The notes under the pieces are model-generated. The model had not been told where the DNA came from, did no database searches, and saw nothing but the letters and a program-made list of their open reading frames with translations. The position numbers and the translations under genes are program-made. A stretch of DNA of 27,365 nt from Micrococcales bacterium UBA2037. GTDB taxonomy: Bacteria; Actinomycetota; Actinomycetes; Actinomycetales; Microbacteriaceae. Below are positions 14,331 through 22,009 of the stretch, piece by piece; the first letter of the stretch is position 1, and each line of letters opens with the position of its first letter. The stretch lies in contig DDBH01000003.1 in the NCBI GenBank assembly GCA_002333405.1, positions 30,148 to 57,512 of the forward strand, in the 5' to 3' direction.

Positions 14331-14794
14331 AGCGGCTAGCGGCCCTGTTGCTCGGGCTATTGCTTATTCCAGGTGTCAGCCAAGCAGCCGAGCCAAGCAT
14401 TGTGCCGGGAAGCAACATCAACGTGGTAGCCAGAGATGCCCGAATCCCAGTAACGGTCACAAACCCCACTGATCAAGATCTTGAGGTAGTTGTCAGAGCC
14501 GCTAGCAATAGCTTCCGATTAGAGGTTTTGGAATCAGCAACGCTGATTGTTCCAGCCGGTTCCAGTGAAGTTGCCGAGTTGCCAATCAAGGCAATCGCGA
14601 ACGGTCCGGTTGAAATTGCCGTTTCGCTGACCATGAACGGTGAGGCAATCGGTGAGCCGGTCTTGGTTCAGGTAAACGTGAACTACGACATTGAGCTTTT
14701 CTTGCTGGTCACCTTCGGCATGGCACTGTTTGCGCTGATCGTGGTCGGTGTCTTGCGAACCGCGTCCAAACTAAGAAGGCGTTCCAGTGAGTGA
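14327..14794 (+). CDS. Short exported protein with C-terminal membrane anchor, at the DUF6049 position
   Basis: The 155-residue protein starts at TTG 14327, overlapping the NUDIX stop. It has a signal-like segment (MKRLAALLLGLLLIPGVSQA, about 1-20), then a beta-rich Ig-like region of about 90 residues (IPVTVTNPTDQDLEVVV, IVPAGSSEVAELPI). A C-terminal transmembrane helix (about 124-145) and a basic tail KLRRRSSE complete it. I cannot assign a named family by sequence. In many Actinobacteria the gene between the NUDIX hydrolase and murJ encodes a much larger membrane-anchored DUF6049 protein, so this may be a reduced version keeping only the last domain and anchor (inference). The murJ start lies 8 bases inside its 3' end, so coupling to MurJ is likely. 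Confidence 0.8.
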   Translation: MKRLAALLLGLLLIPGVSQAAEPSIVPGSNINVVARDARIPVTVTNPTDQDLEVVVRAASNSFRLEVLESATLIVPAGSSEVAELPIKAIANGPVEIAVSLTMNGEAIGEPVLVQVNVNYDIELFLLVTFGMALFALIVVGVLRTASKLRRRSSE

Positions 14795-16436
14795 CCTCAA
14801 CCCTTCGGTGACCAGAAGCTCGCTAATTATGGCCAGCGGAACGATTGTTTCGCGGCTGTTGGGCTTTGCTAGAGCGGTGCTGCTTGCCTCGGCAATTGGC
14901 GTCACTACCGATGCGGCGGACGCTTTTGGCGTTGCCAACCAGCTCCCCAACAACGTTTACGCCATCATCGTTGGCGGCGTGCTGAATGCGGTTTTGGTTC
15001 CGCAGTTGGTTCGGGCCCGTTCCATGTCGGACGGCGGCAAGGGTTACATCGACCGGTTTGTAACACTGGCGATAACGGTGTTTTTTGTTGTTGGGCTGAT
15101 TTTCACAATCGCCGCTCCGTTGCTCGTGCGCCTCTACACGGCGGACTGGACCGAGCAGCAGCTGGCCCTTGCGACTGCTTTTGCCTACTGGTGCCTGCCT
15201 CAGCTGTTTTTCTACGGTCTCTACTCGGTTTTCGGAGAGGTGCTGAATTCCAGAAGTGCTTTTGGCCCCTACATGTGGGCACCGGTACTAAACAATGTTG
15301 TTTCTCTGGGCGGCCTGGGAGCGTTCATTCTCATCTTTGGTGCCGATCCAACCGGCGTGAGATCGGTAGCAAACTGGGGCACCGATCAAATCGCCGTTCT
15401 GGCTGGCACCGCAACCCTGGGTGTTGCCGCACAAGCCGCCATATTGCTCTGGAGTTGGCGACGGATTGGGCTAAAGCTACGACTGAATTTCAAATTCCGA
15501 GGGTTTGGGTTGGGACCCGCCATGAAGGCAGCCAGCTGGTCGCTCGCGATGGTGCTGGTTACTCAAATTGGTGGTCTGGTTCAAACCGCAGTTGCCTCAA
15601 CAGCTGCGAGCGCTAGAACCAGCACCGAGGCGGTCGCCTCGGTTGCAGCCGCTGCAATTGCTTGGCTGATTTTCATGCTGCCGCACTCGGTTGTCACGGT
15701 TTCGATTGCCACCGCCTATTTCACGCGGATGTCGCAGCACGCAGCGGCAAAGGACATGGCGAAATTCAAAACGGACCTGACCACTGGCCTCAGGGTGATT
15801 GCGCTGGTCAGCGTTATCTCAACTGCAGTCCTGATCATTCTGAGTTACCCAATTGCGCGAGTGTTTGCAGGCGAATACCCAGCAACGGTGGCTCTTGGAA
15901 ACGTGGTTGCCGCCTTCATGATCGGTCTTGTGCCATTCAGCTTTGTTTACATGATGCAGCGCGCATTTTTTGCACTGGAGGACACCAGAACTCCGTTTGT
16001 TTTCACCAGCATTCAGATTGCAATCCACATCACCGGCTCTTTGATTCTTGGCGCAACAGTTGAAAAGCAGTGGTTGGTGGTTTCCATCGCGCTGCTAACT
16101 GCGTTTTCGGTGACGATTCAGGGAATCATTGCCTACCTACTTTTGAAGCGGAGAATCGGTGGGCTCGAAGGTTTCGGTGTCGGCAGATCGCTGATGCTGT
16201 TCATCCTTGCAATGCTTCCGGCCGCATTCATCGGTGTTGTTGTGCTCGATCAGCTCGGGGGCATTACCGAGGGAAGCTACCCGCTGGATCGAGTTGTCAC
16301 AGCTGTTGCCAGCGGTATTTTGGTGGGTCTTGCGATGCTGCTGATCTACCTTGGTTTGCTTTGGCTTTTCAAGGCACCCGAGCTGCGCGAGGTCACCAAG
16401 CAATTGCGCGCTAGATTTGGTAGGAAATCTAAGTAG
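14787..16436 (+). CDS. murJ: Lipid II flippase MurJ
   Basis: The 549-residue MviN/MurJ protein belongs to the MOP superfamily and has about 14 membrane segments. The N-terminus SLIMASGTIVSRLLGFARAV and the stretch DAFGVANQLPNNVYAIIVGG are typical. It flips lipid II across the membrane for peptidoglycan synthesis. The start is GTG 14787, overlapping the preceding gene by 8 bases. The protein ends shortly after the last membrane helix (LRARFGRKSK) and so lacks the C-terminal pseudokinase and extracellular domain found in mycobacterial MurJ. The sigM gene that follows murJ in several Actinobacteria is absent here. Confidence 0.95.
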   Translation: MSDLNPSVTRSSLIMASGTIVSRLLGFARAVLLASAIGVTTDAADAFGVANQLPNNVYAIIVGGVLNAVLVPQLVRARSMSDGGKGYIDRFVTLAITVFFVVGLIFTIAAPLLVRLYTADWTEQQLALATAFAYWCLPQLFFYGLYSVFGEVLNSRSAFGPYMWAPVLNNVVSLGGLGAFILIFGADPTGVRSVANWGTDQIAVLAGTATLGVAAQAAILLWSWRRIGLKLRLNFKFRGFGLGPAMKAASWSLAMVLVTQIGGLVQTAVASTAASARTSTEAVASVAAAAIAWLIFMLPHSVVTVSIATAYFTRMSQHAAAKDMAKFKTDLTTGLRVIALVSVISTAVLIILSYPIARVFAGEYPATVALGNVVAAFMIGLVPFSFVYMMQRAFFALEDTRTPFVFTSIQIAIHITGSLILGATVEKQWLVVSIALLTAFSVTIQGIIAYLLLKRRIGGLEGFGVGRSLMLFILAMLPAAFIGVVVLDQLGGITEGSYPLDRVVTAVASGILVGLAMLLIYLGLLWLFKAPELREVTKQLRARFGRKSK

Positions 16437-16451
16437 CCAGCTGTAATATTT

Positions 16452-16477
16452 GGAATAAATAGATGATCATCTATGTT
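16452..16477 (+). promoter_or_regulatory. SigR/SigH-type promoter of trxBA with palindromic spacer
   Basis: GGAAT (16452-16456), exactly 18 bases, then GTT (16475-16477) matches the GGAAT-N18-GTT consensus of the actinobacterial redox-stress sigma factors SigR/SigH. trxBA is a classic target of these factors in Streptomyces and mycobacteria. The spacer is filled by a perfect 16-bp palindrome, ATAGATGATCATCTAT (16459-16474). A housekeeping reading (TTGGAA, 16 bases, TATGTT) is a weaker alternative. Confidence 0.65.
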
Positions 16478-16505
16478 TCAAAAAGCAACCTAAGGAAAGA
16501 GCACA

Positions 16506-17426
16506 ATGCGCGAAGTAATCATCATCGGGTCCGGTCCAGCTGGATACACAGCTGCGATCTACGCCGCAAGGGCGCAACTGAACCCCCTCATGATTGCCTC
16601 AAGTGTTGAGCCCGGTGGTGAGCTAATGAAAACCACCGAGGTTGAGAACTACCCCGGTTTCCCCGAGGGGCTTATGGGCCCAGACCTGATGGCAAACTTC
16701 CAGGCACAGGCCGAACGCTTCGGCACCGAGATCATGTTCGATGACGTGGTTGAGGTTGACCTGACCGGCGATGTCAAAATTGTGAAGACCGGTGGTGGTC
16801 AAACCCTAGAGGCAAAGACCGTAATCATCTCCACTGGAGCTGCCTATCGCGAACTTGGCCTTCCAAAGGAGAAAGAGCTCAGCGGCCACGGAGTCTCCTG
16901 GTGTGCAACCTGCGACGGTTTCTTCTTCAGAGAGAAGACCATCGCCGTTGTTGGTGGTGGCGACTCGGCAATGGAGGAGGCCAACTTCCTCACAAAATTT
17001 GCGTCAAAGGTCTACGTAATTCACCGCCGCGACAGCCTCAAGGCATCGAAGATCATGCAGCAGCGTGCCTTTGACAACGAGAAGATTGAATTTATCTGGA
17101 ACAGCGCGATTGCCGAGCTAAAGGGCGAGGCAAAGCTTGAGGGCGTAGTTTTGGAGAACACCGAAACCGGTGAGAAGAAAGACCTTGCTCTAGATGGACT
17201 GTTCATCGCCATTGGAAATGATCCACGCGTTGATCTAGTTGAAAATCAGGTTGAGATTTCCGACGAGCGATTTATCAAAGTCGATGGAAGATCTTCGAAA
17301 ACATCTTTGCCGGGTGTATTTGCAGCTGGTGATGTGATTGACCCGACCTACCGCCAAGCAATCACGGCAGCCGGTTCCGGCTGTGTGGCTGCACTCGACG
17401 CAGAACACTACCTGAGCTCAAAATAG
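16506..17426 (+). CDS. trxB: Thioredoxin reductase
   Basis: The 306-residue flavoenzyme has an N-terminal FAD motif GSGPAGYTAAIYAARA (from about residue 8), redox-active CATC (Cys133, Cys136) in SWCATCDGFFF, NADPH motif GGGDSAMEEA and the C-terminal FAD element GVFAAGDV. It passes electrons from NADPH to thioredoxin, encoded 9 bases downstream. The ribosome-binding site AAGGAAAGAG precedes the ATG. The upstream region carries a SigR/SigH-like promoter, so induction by thiol oxidation is likely (inference). Confidence 0.97.
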   Translation: MREVIIIGSGPAGYTAAIYAARAQLNPLMIASSVEPGGELMKTTEVENYPGFPEGLMGPDLMANFQAQAERFGTEIMFDDVVEVDLTGDVKIVKTGGGQTLEAKTVIISTGAAYRELGLPKEKELSGHGVSWCATCDGFFFREKTIAVVGGGDSAMEEANFLTKFASKVYVIHRRDSLKASKIMQQRAFDNEKIEFIWNSAIAELKGEAKLEGVVLENTETGEKKDLALDGLFIAIGNDPRVDLVENQVEISDERFIKVDGRSSKTSLPGVFAAGDVIDPTYRQAITAAGSGCVAALDAEHYLSSK

Positions 17427-17435
17427 GAGACAAAA

Positions 17436-17765
17436 ATGGCAGCAATCGACGCAACCCAGGATTCATTTGACCAAGAGGTCTTGAAGTCCGACAAGCTCGT
17501 GATCGTTGACTTTTGGGCCGAGTGGTGTGGTCCGTGCCGAATGGTCGCGCCAGTTTTGGATGAAATAGCAACCGAAAACGCTTCTTCGCTGAAGGTTGTC
17601 AAGGTGAACGTGGACAACGAGGGTCAGCTCGCGATGAACTACAACGTGACATCGATTCCGCTGCTGGGCGTATTCAAGAACGGCGAACTAGTAAAGCAAT
17701 TGGTTGGTGCCAGGCCCAAAGCAGCCATCATGGCTGAGATTGCAGACCTTCTTCCGGCCAGCTAG
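17436..17765 (+). CDS. trxA: Thioredoxin
   Basis: The 109-residue thioredoxin has the active site WCGPC (Cys31, Cys34) in VDFWAEWCGPCRMVAPVLDE and the cis-proline loop SIPLLGVF. It is a cytoplasmic disulphide reductant for ribonucleotide reductase and peroxidases, reduced by the adjacent TrxB. The ribosome-binding site AGGAGA overlaps the trxB stop region, and the pair is cotranscribed. In mycobacteria cwlM follows this gene; here a PLP aminotransferase does. Confidence 0.97.
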   Translation: MAAIDATQDSFDQEVLKSDKLVIVDFWAEWCGPCRMVAPVLDEIATENASSLKVVKVNVDNEGQLAMNYNVTSIPLLGVFKNGELVKQLVGARPKAAIMAEIADLLPAS

Positions 17766-17822
17766 CCCTTTCCGAACTGGAATCAAGCCAGTAAACTTTG
17801 AGGCCAACGACCTGGAGTTTTT

Positions 17823-19082
17823 ATGACTAAGACGCGTGCTGGCGGTGTAACCAACTTTGATGCTTGGAAGCATGCCTATGCCGCGCGCGCGGAAAACCTA
17901 GCCGTCTCTGAAGTCAGGGCATTGTTCTCAGTGGTCTCAAGACCCGAGGTTGTCTCTCTTGCCGGCGGCATGCCAGATGTTGCTGCGCTGGATGTAAACC
18001 TGATTGACAAGGCCTACGCCTCACTCATGGCCAACCGCCGCAACTATGCACTGCAATACGGAGGTGGACAGGGTGACCTGAGATTGCGTGAGCAAATTCA
18101 GGAAATCATGGCACTTGAGGGTATTCACGGCTCGGTGGACGACATAACGGTCACAACGGGCTCTCAGCACGCCCTAGAGCTGATTTCAGACCTTTTCCTA
18201 GACCAGGGTGACGTTGTGCTGGTTGAAGCCCCCAGTTACGTCGGTGCGGTTGGCATCTTCCGCCACAAAGAGGCCCAGATCGAGCATGTTTTCACTGACC
18301 ACGACGGAATTTCTCCGGAAGCGCTCGAGGAAACAGCAGAGCGACTTTTGTCCGAGGGCAAAAGAATCAAGATTTTGTACCTGGTTCCAAACTTTGCCAA
18401 CCCAAGCGGAGTGACCCTGACGGCAGAGCGAAGAATTCAAGTCCTGGAAATCTGTAAGCGCTACGGCATCCTGATTGTTGAAGACAATCCCTACGGCCAG
18501 CTTTATTTCGACCAGAAGCCCCCGAAAGCGATGCGCTCACTGGACGAGGAAAACATCGTCTATCTGGGCAGCTTTTCAAAGATCTTGTCTCCGGGACTGA
18601 GGGTTGGCTACGTGCTTGCTCCACCAGCAATCCGCGAGAAGCTGGTGCTTGCCAACGAATCCGCGATTTTATCTCCGGCCAGCTTCGCCCAGATGCTGGT
18701 TAGCGAGTATCTGAGTGTTGCCGACTGGCAGCAGCAGATCGAGAGCTTCCGACAGCTTTATAAAGCCAAGCGGGATGCGGCGATGCAGGCGGTTGAACAG
18801 TATTTGCCAAAAGTGGCAACAACTAGGCCAGCTGGCGGTTTTTTCCTCTGGCTTACCCTGCCTGAGGGCCTAAACAGCAAGGAAATGCTTCCCCTGGCGG
18901 TCACCGAGCTTGTTGCCTACACACCGGGAACCGCCTTCTACGGCGACGGCCGAGGTCAAGAAAACATTCGGGTGTGCTTCTCGCACCCAACTGCCGACAA
19001 CGTGAAAGTTGGCATCGAGCGCCTCTCTAGAGTTGTGAACCAGCAGATTGAGCTGATTGAAACCTTTGGGAAAGTCGACTAA
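17823..19082 (+). CDS. PLP-dependent class I/II aminotransferase (LysN/MocR-domain-like)
   Basis: The 419-residue fold-type I aminotransferase contains VVSLAGGMPDVAALD near the N-terminus, TVTTGSQHALELISDLF, PNFANPSGVTL, ILIVEDNPYGQLYF and the PLP-binding lysine in GSFSKILSPGLRVGY. This pattern fits 2-aminoadipate/LysN-like and MocR aminotransferase domains; there is no N-terminal GntR helix-turn-helix, so it is a stand-alone enzyme. The substrate is unknown. GGAG lies eight bases before the ATG, and TAAACT (17792-17797) may be a -10. Its TAA stop overlaps the ddl start as TAATG, so the two are coupled, hinting at a role in amino-acid supply for the cell wall (inference). Confidence 0.88.
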   Translation: MTKTRAGGVTNFDAWKHAYAARAENLAVSEVRALFSVVSRPEVVSLAGGMPDVAALDVNLIDKAYASLMANRRNYALQYGGGQGDLRLREQIQEIMALEGIHGSVDDITVTTGSQHALELISDLFLDQGDVVLVEAPSYVGAVGIFRHKEAQIEHVFTDHDGISPEALEETAERLLSEGKRIKILYLVPNFANPSGVTLTAERRIQVLEICKRYGILIVEDNPYGQLYFDQKPPKAMRSLDEENIVYLGSFSKILSPGLRVGYVLAPPAIREKLVLANESAILSPASFAQMLVSEYLSVADWQQQIESFRQLYKAKRDAAMQAVEQYLPKVATTRPAGGFFLWLTLPEGLNSKEMLPLAVTELVAYTPGTAFYGDGRGQENIRVCFSHPTADNVKVGIERLSRVVNQQIELIETFGKVD

Positions 19083-20026
19083 TGGCAGACCTTAGGGTTC
19101 TAGTTCTCGCCGGCGGCATTTCTCACGAACGAGACGTTTCGTTGAAATCCGGAAGGCGAGTTGCTGATGCACTCACCGATGCTGGCATCTCCGCTGAAAT
19201 AAGAGAGCCGGATGGGGATTTCATTGGTCACCTGATGGCAACTCGTCCGGACCTAGTTTGGTCCACCCTGCACGGAGCTGTTGGCGAGGACGGGTCAATT
19301 CAGGACCTATTACAGCTTTCCGGGACCCCTTTTGTTGGATCAGACTCGGCCGGAGCAAGGCTTGCCTGGAGTAAGCCGGTTGCCAAGGTTTTGGTCTCCA
19401 GAAACGGACTGGCGACTCCAGCTTCCATCACCCTTCCCAGGTCAAGCTTCAAAGAAATGAACGCCGAGTCGGTACTAGCCATGGTTGGTACTCAGCTGAC
19501 CTTCCCGATTATCGTGAAGCCGGCCAAGAGCGGCTCTGCTCAGGGGTTGACCAAAGTTAGCGAACCTAAGGCATTCGCAAAAGCGATGGTTGATGCCTTC
19601 GCCTACGGCGACCAGGTTTTGGTGGAGAGCTTCATCGCCGGCACAGAGCTGGCGATAAGCGTTATTGACACCGGCAACGGGCCTGAGGCCCTGCCAGCAG
19701 TTGAAATCGTTCCGGAGTCCGGCCAATTTGGCTACAGCGAGCGCTACACGCCCGGTCAGACCGATTACTACGTGCCGGCACGCTTACCACATCAGGTTTT
19801 AGATCAAGCAGCAGAGATTGCACTGGTGGCCCATAAGGCTCTGGGCCTTAGACACCTGAGCCGGGTTGACCTGATTGTCGACGAATCTGGAAAAATCTGG
19901 TTCCTTGAGGCCAACGTAACGCCTGGTATGACCGAAACCTCATTGTTGCCACAGGCAGTAATTGCAAGTGGAAATGAGCTGTCTGAAACCTATGCAGCCC
20001 TTGCTAGAAGTGTTGCTAAGGCCTAG
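19082..20026 (+). CDS. ddl: D-alanine--D-alanine ligase family, ATP-grasp
   Basis: The 314-residue ATP-grasp enzyme has an N-terminal domain with AGGISHERDVSLKSGRRV and TLHGAVGEDGSIQDLLQLSG, whose glutamate and serine bind substrate. A central lysine and glycine-rich loop (IVKPAKSGSAQGLTKV) follows, and the C-terminal metal-binding stretch is VDLIVDESGKIWFLEANVTPGM (E-x-N), partly shown here as FLEANVTPGM. It joins two D-alanines for peptidoglycan precursors. The start overlaps the aminotransferase stop by one base. Its TAG stop overlaps the parB stop on the other strand (CTAG, 20023-20026). It may be one of two ligases in the genome, as the core Ddl often lies elsewhere. Confidence 0.9.
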   Translation: MADLRVLVLAGGISHERDVSLKSGRRVADALTDAGISAEIREPDGDFIGHLMATRPDLVWSTLHGAVGEDGSIQDLLQLSGTPFVGSDSAGARLAWSKPVAKVLVSRNGLATPASITLPRSSFKEMNAESVLAMVGTQLTFPIIVKPAKSGSAQGLTKVSEPKAFAKAMVDAFAYGDQVLVESFIAGTELAISVIDTGNGPEALPAVEIVPESGQFGYSERYTPGQTDYYVPARLPHQVLDQAAEIALVAHKALGLRHLSRVDLIVDESGKIWFLEANVTPGMTETSLLPQAVIASGNELSETYAALARSVAKA

Positions 20027-20949
20027 TTCTGACCCTTGATGTCCTGAATTATCCGGCGCAAATCTGCAACATTCCCGAATTCAATAACCAACTGGCCCTT
20101 CTTTCGGCCCAAGTTAATCTTTACAACTGTATTTAGGTGCTCGGCCAAGTCATCGGAGAGCTCTTTGAGCATGTCCTGCCTGCCACCAGCGGTTATTTTT
20201 GCCTTGCCTGGCTTTAGCTTGACGCCAGAAACCAGCTCCTCAAGACCGCGCACGGAGATTCCCTCGCGAATTACGCGGTTCGCCAATTCGAGAATCGTTG
20301 CCTCATCCGGCGCACCAAGCAGCGCGCGAGCATGACCAGCGGACAGAACACCGGAAGCTACTTTGTCCTGGACCTGCAGCGGAAGGCGCAATAGTCGAAG
20401 GGTGTTGGTGATCTGTGGCCTAGAGCGACCAAGTTTGTCGGCCAACTCCTCCTGAGTGGTGCCAAAGTCTTCCAGCATCTGCTTATACGCGGATGCTTCT
20501 TCCAGTGGGTTTAGGTTTGCGCGGTGAATGTTCTCAAGCAGCGCGTCCCGAAGCATGTTTTCGTCGGCAGTTTCTCGGATTACAGCCGGCACGGTCAATA
20601 GACCAGCCTCAATTGAAGCTCGTAGTCGTCTTTCACCCATGATGAGCTCAAAACCCTTGCCAAGCGGTCTAACCACGATGGGTTGCAGGACACCGAATTC
20701 CTTGATGGAGTGAACCAGCTCTGCAAAGGCCTCTGCTTCAAACACAGAACGCGGCTGCTGCGGGTTGGGGGTAATCTCACTTGGGTCCAGTTGTGCAAAT
20801 AGCGCCCCAGGCGCTATTTCAACCGCTGCCGGCTTCTGATCTTCGGAGTTAAAGAAAACATCCACTGCATCGCGATCACCGGTTGGGATCAAGGAGCCAA
20901 TGCCTCGACCGAGTCCGCCTCGGCGTTCTGGGCGCTTGTTTGTGGTCAT
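20023..20949 (-). CDS. parB: Chromosome-partitioning protein ParB
   Basis: The 308-residue protein has an N-terminal CTP-binding/ParB domain with ITPNPQQPRSVF, GERRLRA and ENIHRANLNPLEEA. A helix-turn-helix follows (TQEELADKLGRSRPQITNTLRLLRLP shown in part by TQEELADKLGRSRP) that reads parS, then a C-terminal dimerisation region. It loads on parS sites and spreads as a clamp, organising the origin for segregation by ParA. Its ATG overlaps the parA stop (ATGA, 20946-20949). The two parS sites of this window lie upstream in the same operon, so ParB may repress its own transcription (inference). Confidence 0.96.
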   Translation of the reverse strand: MTTNKRPERRGGLGRGIGSLIPTGDRDAVDVFFNSEDQKPAAVEIAPGALFAQLDPSEITPNPQQPRSVFEAEAFAELVHSIKEFGVLQPIVVRPLGKGFELIMGERRLRASIEAGLLTVPAVIRETADENMLRDALLENIHRANLNPLEEASAYKQMLEDFGTTQEELADKLGRSRPQITNTLRLLRLPLQVQDKVASGVLSAGHARALLGAPDEATILELANRVIREGISVRGLEELVSGVKLKPGKAKITAGGRQDMLKELSDDLAEHLNTVVKINLGRKKGQLVIEFGNVADLRRIIQDIKGQN

Positions 20950-21866
20950 TTGTGGTCTCCTCGCTGCGCAAGCTCAATGGCAGCCTCCTGGTATGCAAGG
21001 GTGCCCGAGTTCTTAGGGTCGAATGTAATGGCTGTTTGCCCAAAGCTTGGTGCCTCTGAGAGTCGAACTGACCTAGGAATTGTGGCGCCTAGGGTCTGCT
21101 TAGGGAAGAACTTGCGGACCTCGTTTGCCACATCCGAGCTCAGGTTGGTTCGGTTATCGAACATCGTTAGCAAGATAGCGCTCACATCCAGAGCTGGATT
21201 CAGGGCCTTTTTGACTCGTTCTATGTTCGATATCAGTTGAGTAACACCCTCCAGGGCGTAGTACTCGCACTGAATGGGCACCAAAACCTCGTTTGCCGCC
21301 ACCAGTGCATTTACCGTGAGCAAGCCGAGGCTAGGCGGAGAATCAATGAAGACAAAGTCGTACCTTGGAGATTCTGAAGCCAGAAATGTTTTCAGGGCTG
21401 AAGACAAGACCTGTTCCCTGTTTGGAACGCTCACCATGTCGATTTCGGCCCCGGCAAGATTAATGCTGGCCGGTAGGCAAAATAGGTTTTCGCTCTCAGG
21501 ACTCTGTTTCACGACATCAGCAATCGGGGCGCCATCAACCAGCACTTCGTAACTACCCGGAACCCCATTGTGGTGCTCTACACCCAGAGCCGTAGACGCA
21601 TTCCCCTGAGGATCCAGGTCAACAACCAAAACCCGCAAGCCCTTATTTGCAAGGGCGGCGGCAAGATTAACAGCAGTTGTGGTCTTACCCACCCCGCCTT
21701 TTTGGTTGGAGATGGTGATCACTCTTGGGTTTGCTGGCGCTTGCAAGACCGTGGCGGCGATTCTCTTAGACCGCTCGCTGTTGAGGGTCATCTCGCGCAT
21801 GATCGGCGCCTTGTTATCCATGGTGTTAGCCATCGCTTTCGTTGTCGATGGTTTCACGTGAAACAT
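20946..21866 (-). CDS. parA: Chromosome-partitioning ATPase ParA
   Basis: The 306-residue form has the deviant Walker A KGGVGKTTTAVNLAAAL, Walker A' VLVVDLDPQGNAST and Walker B FVFIDSPPSLG. It moves ParB-parS complexes by nucleoid-bound ATP cycling. The start is uncertain. The ATG at 21866 reads MFHVKP directly through the parS site and has only a weak GGAA ribosome-binding site. The in-frame ATG at 21833 overlaps the stop of a small upstream ORF (ATGGCTAA), and further ATGs follow. The ATPase core begins near residue 50 of the long form, so all options leave it intact. It is followed by parB. Confidence 0.93.
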   Translation of the reverse strand: MFHVKPSTTKAMANTMDNKAPIMREMTLNSERSKRIAATVLQAPANPRVITISNQKGGVGKTTTAVNLAAALANKGLRVLVVDLDPQGNASTALGVEHHNGVPGSYEVLVDGAPIADVVKQSPESENLFCLPASINLAGAEIDMVSVPNREQVLSSALKTFLASESPRYDFVFIDSPPSLGLLTVNALVAANEVLVPIQCEYYALEGVTQLISNIERVKKALNPALDVSAILLTMFDNRTNLSSDVANEVRKFFPKQTLGATIPRSVRLSEAPSFGQTAITFDPKNSGTLAYQEAAIELAQRGDHK

Positions 21867-22002
21867 TGTCTATTTCCGCTTCGCCGAGGCCGTGCCAACC
21901 AATTGGCTCAATTGGGCTCTCATCGCGATGGTTTGGGTAGCCAAGGCCCGGATAAACCGAAGCCTTGGTTTCTGCAGTTTCTTCTGCTGGATGATCATTC
22001 AT
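21826..22002 (-). CDS. Small ORF between rsmG and parA, overlapping parS and the parA start
   Basis: A 58-codon frame starts at ATG 22002, eight bases after the rsmG stop, with GAGG five to six bases upstream. It ends at TAA 21828-21826, inside the parA 5' region in another frame. It is acidic, has two GLG elements (YPGLGYPNH and GWHGLGEAE) and reads NVSRET through parS, the same peptide found in the N-terminal extension of mycobacterial ParA. It could be an independent small protein, a leader ORF coupling parA translation, or the detached N-terminus of an ancestral longer ParA. It falls below common ORF length cut-offs. Confidence 0.45.
   Translation of the reverse strand: MNDHPAEETAETKASVYPGLGYPNHRDESPIEPIGWHGLGEAEIDNVSRETIDNESDG
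21851..21864. promoter_or_regulatory. parS site at the parA start
   Basis: GTTTCACGTGAAAC is a perfect 14-bp palindrome and the core of the ParB-binding consensus TGTTTCACGTGAAACA. The base before it is G rather than T. The longest parA reading frame begins on this site. Confidence 0.95.
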
Positions 22003-22009
22003 AGTTGCC

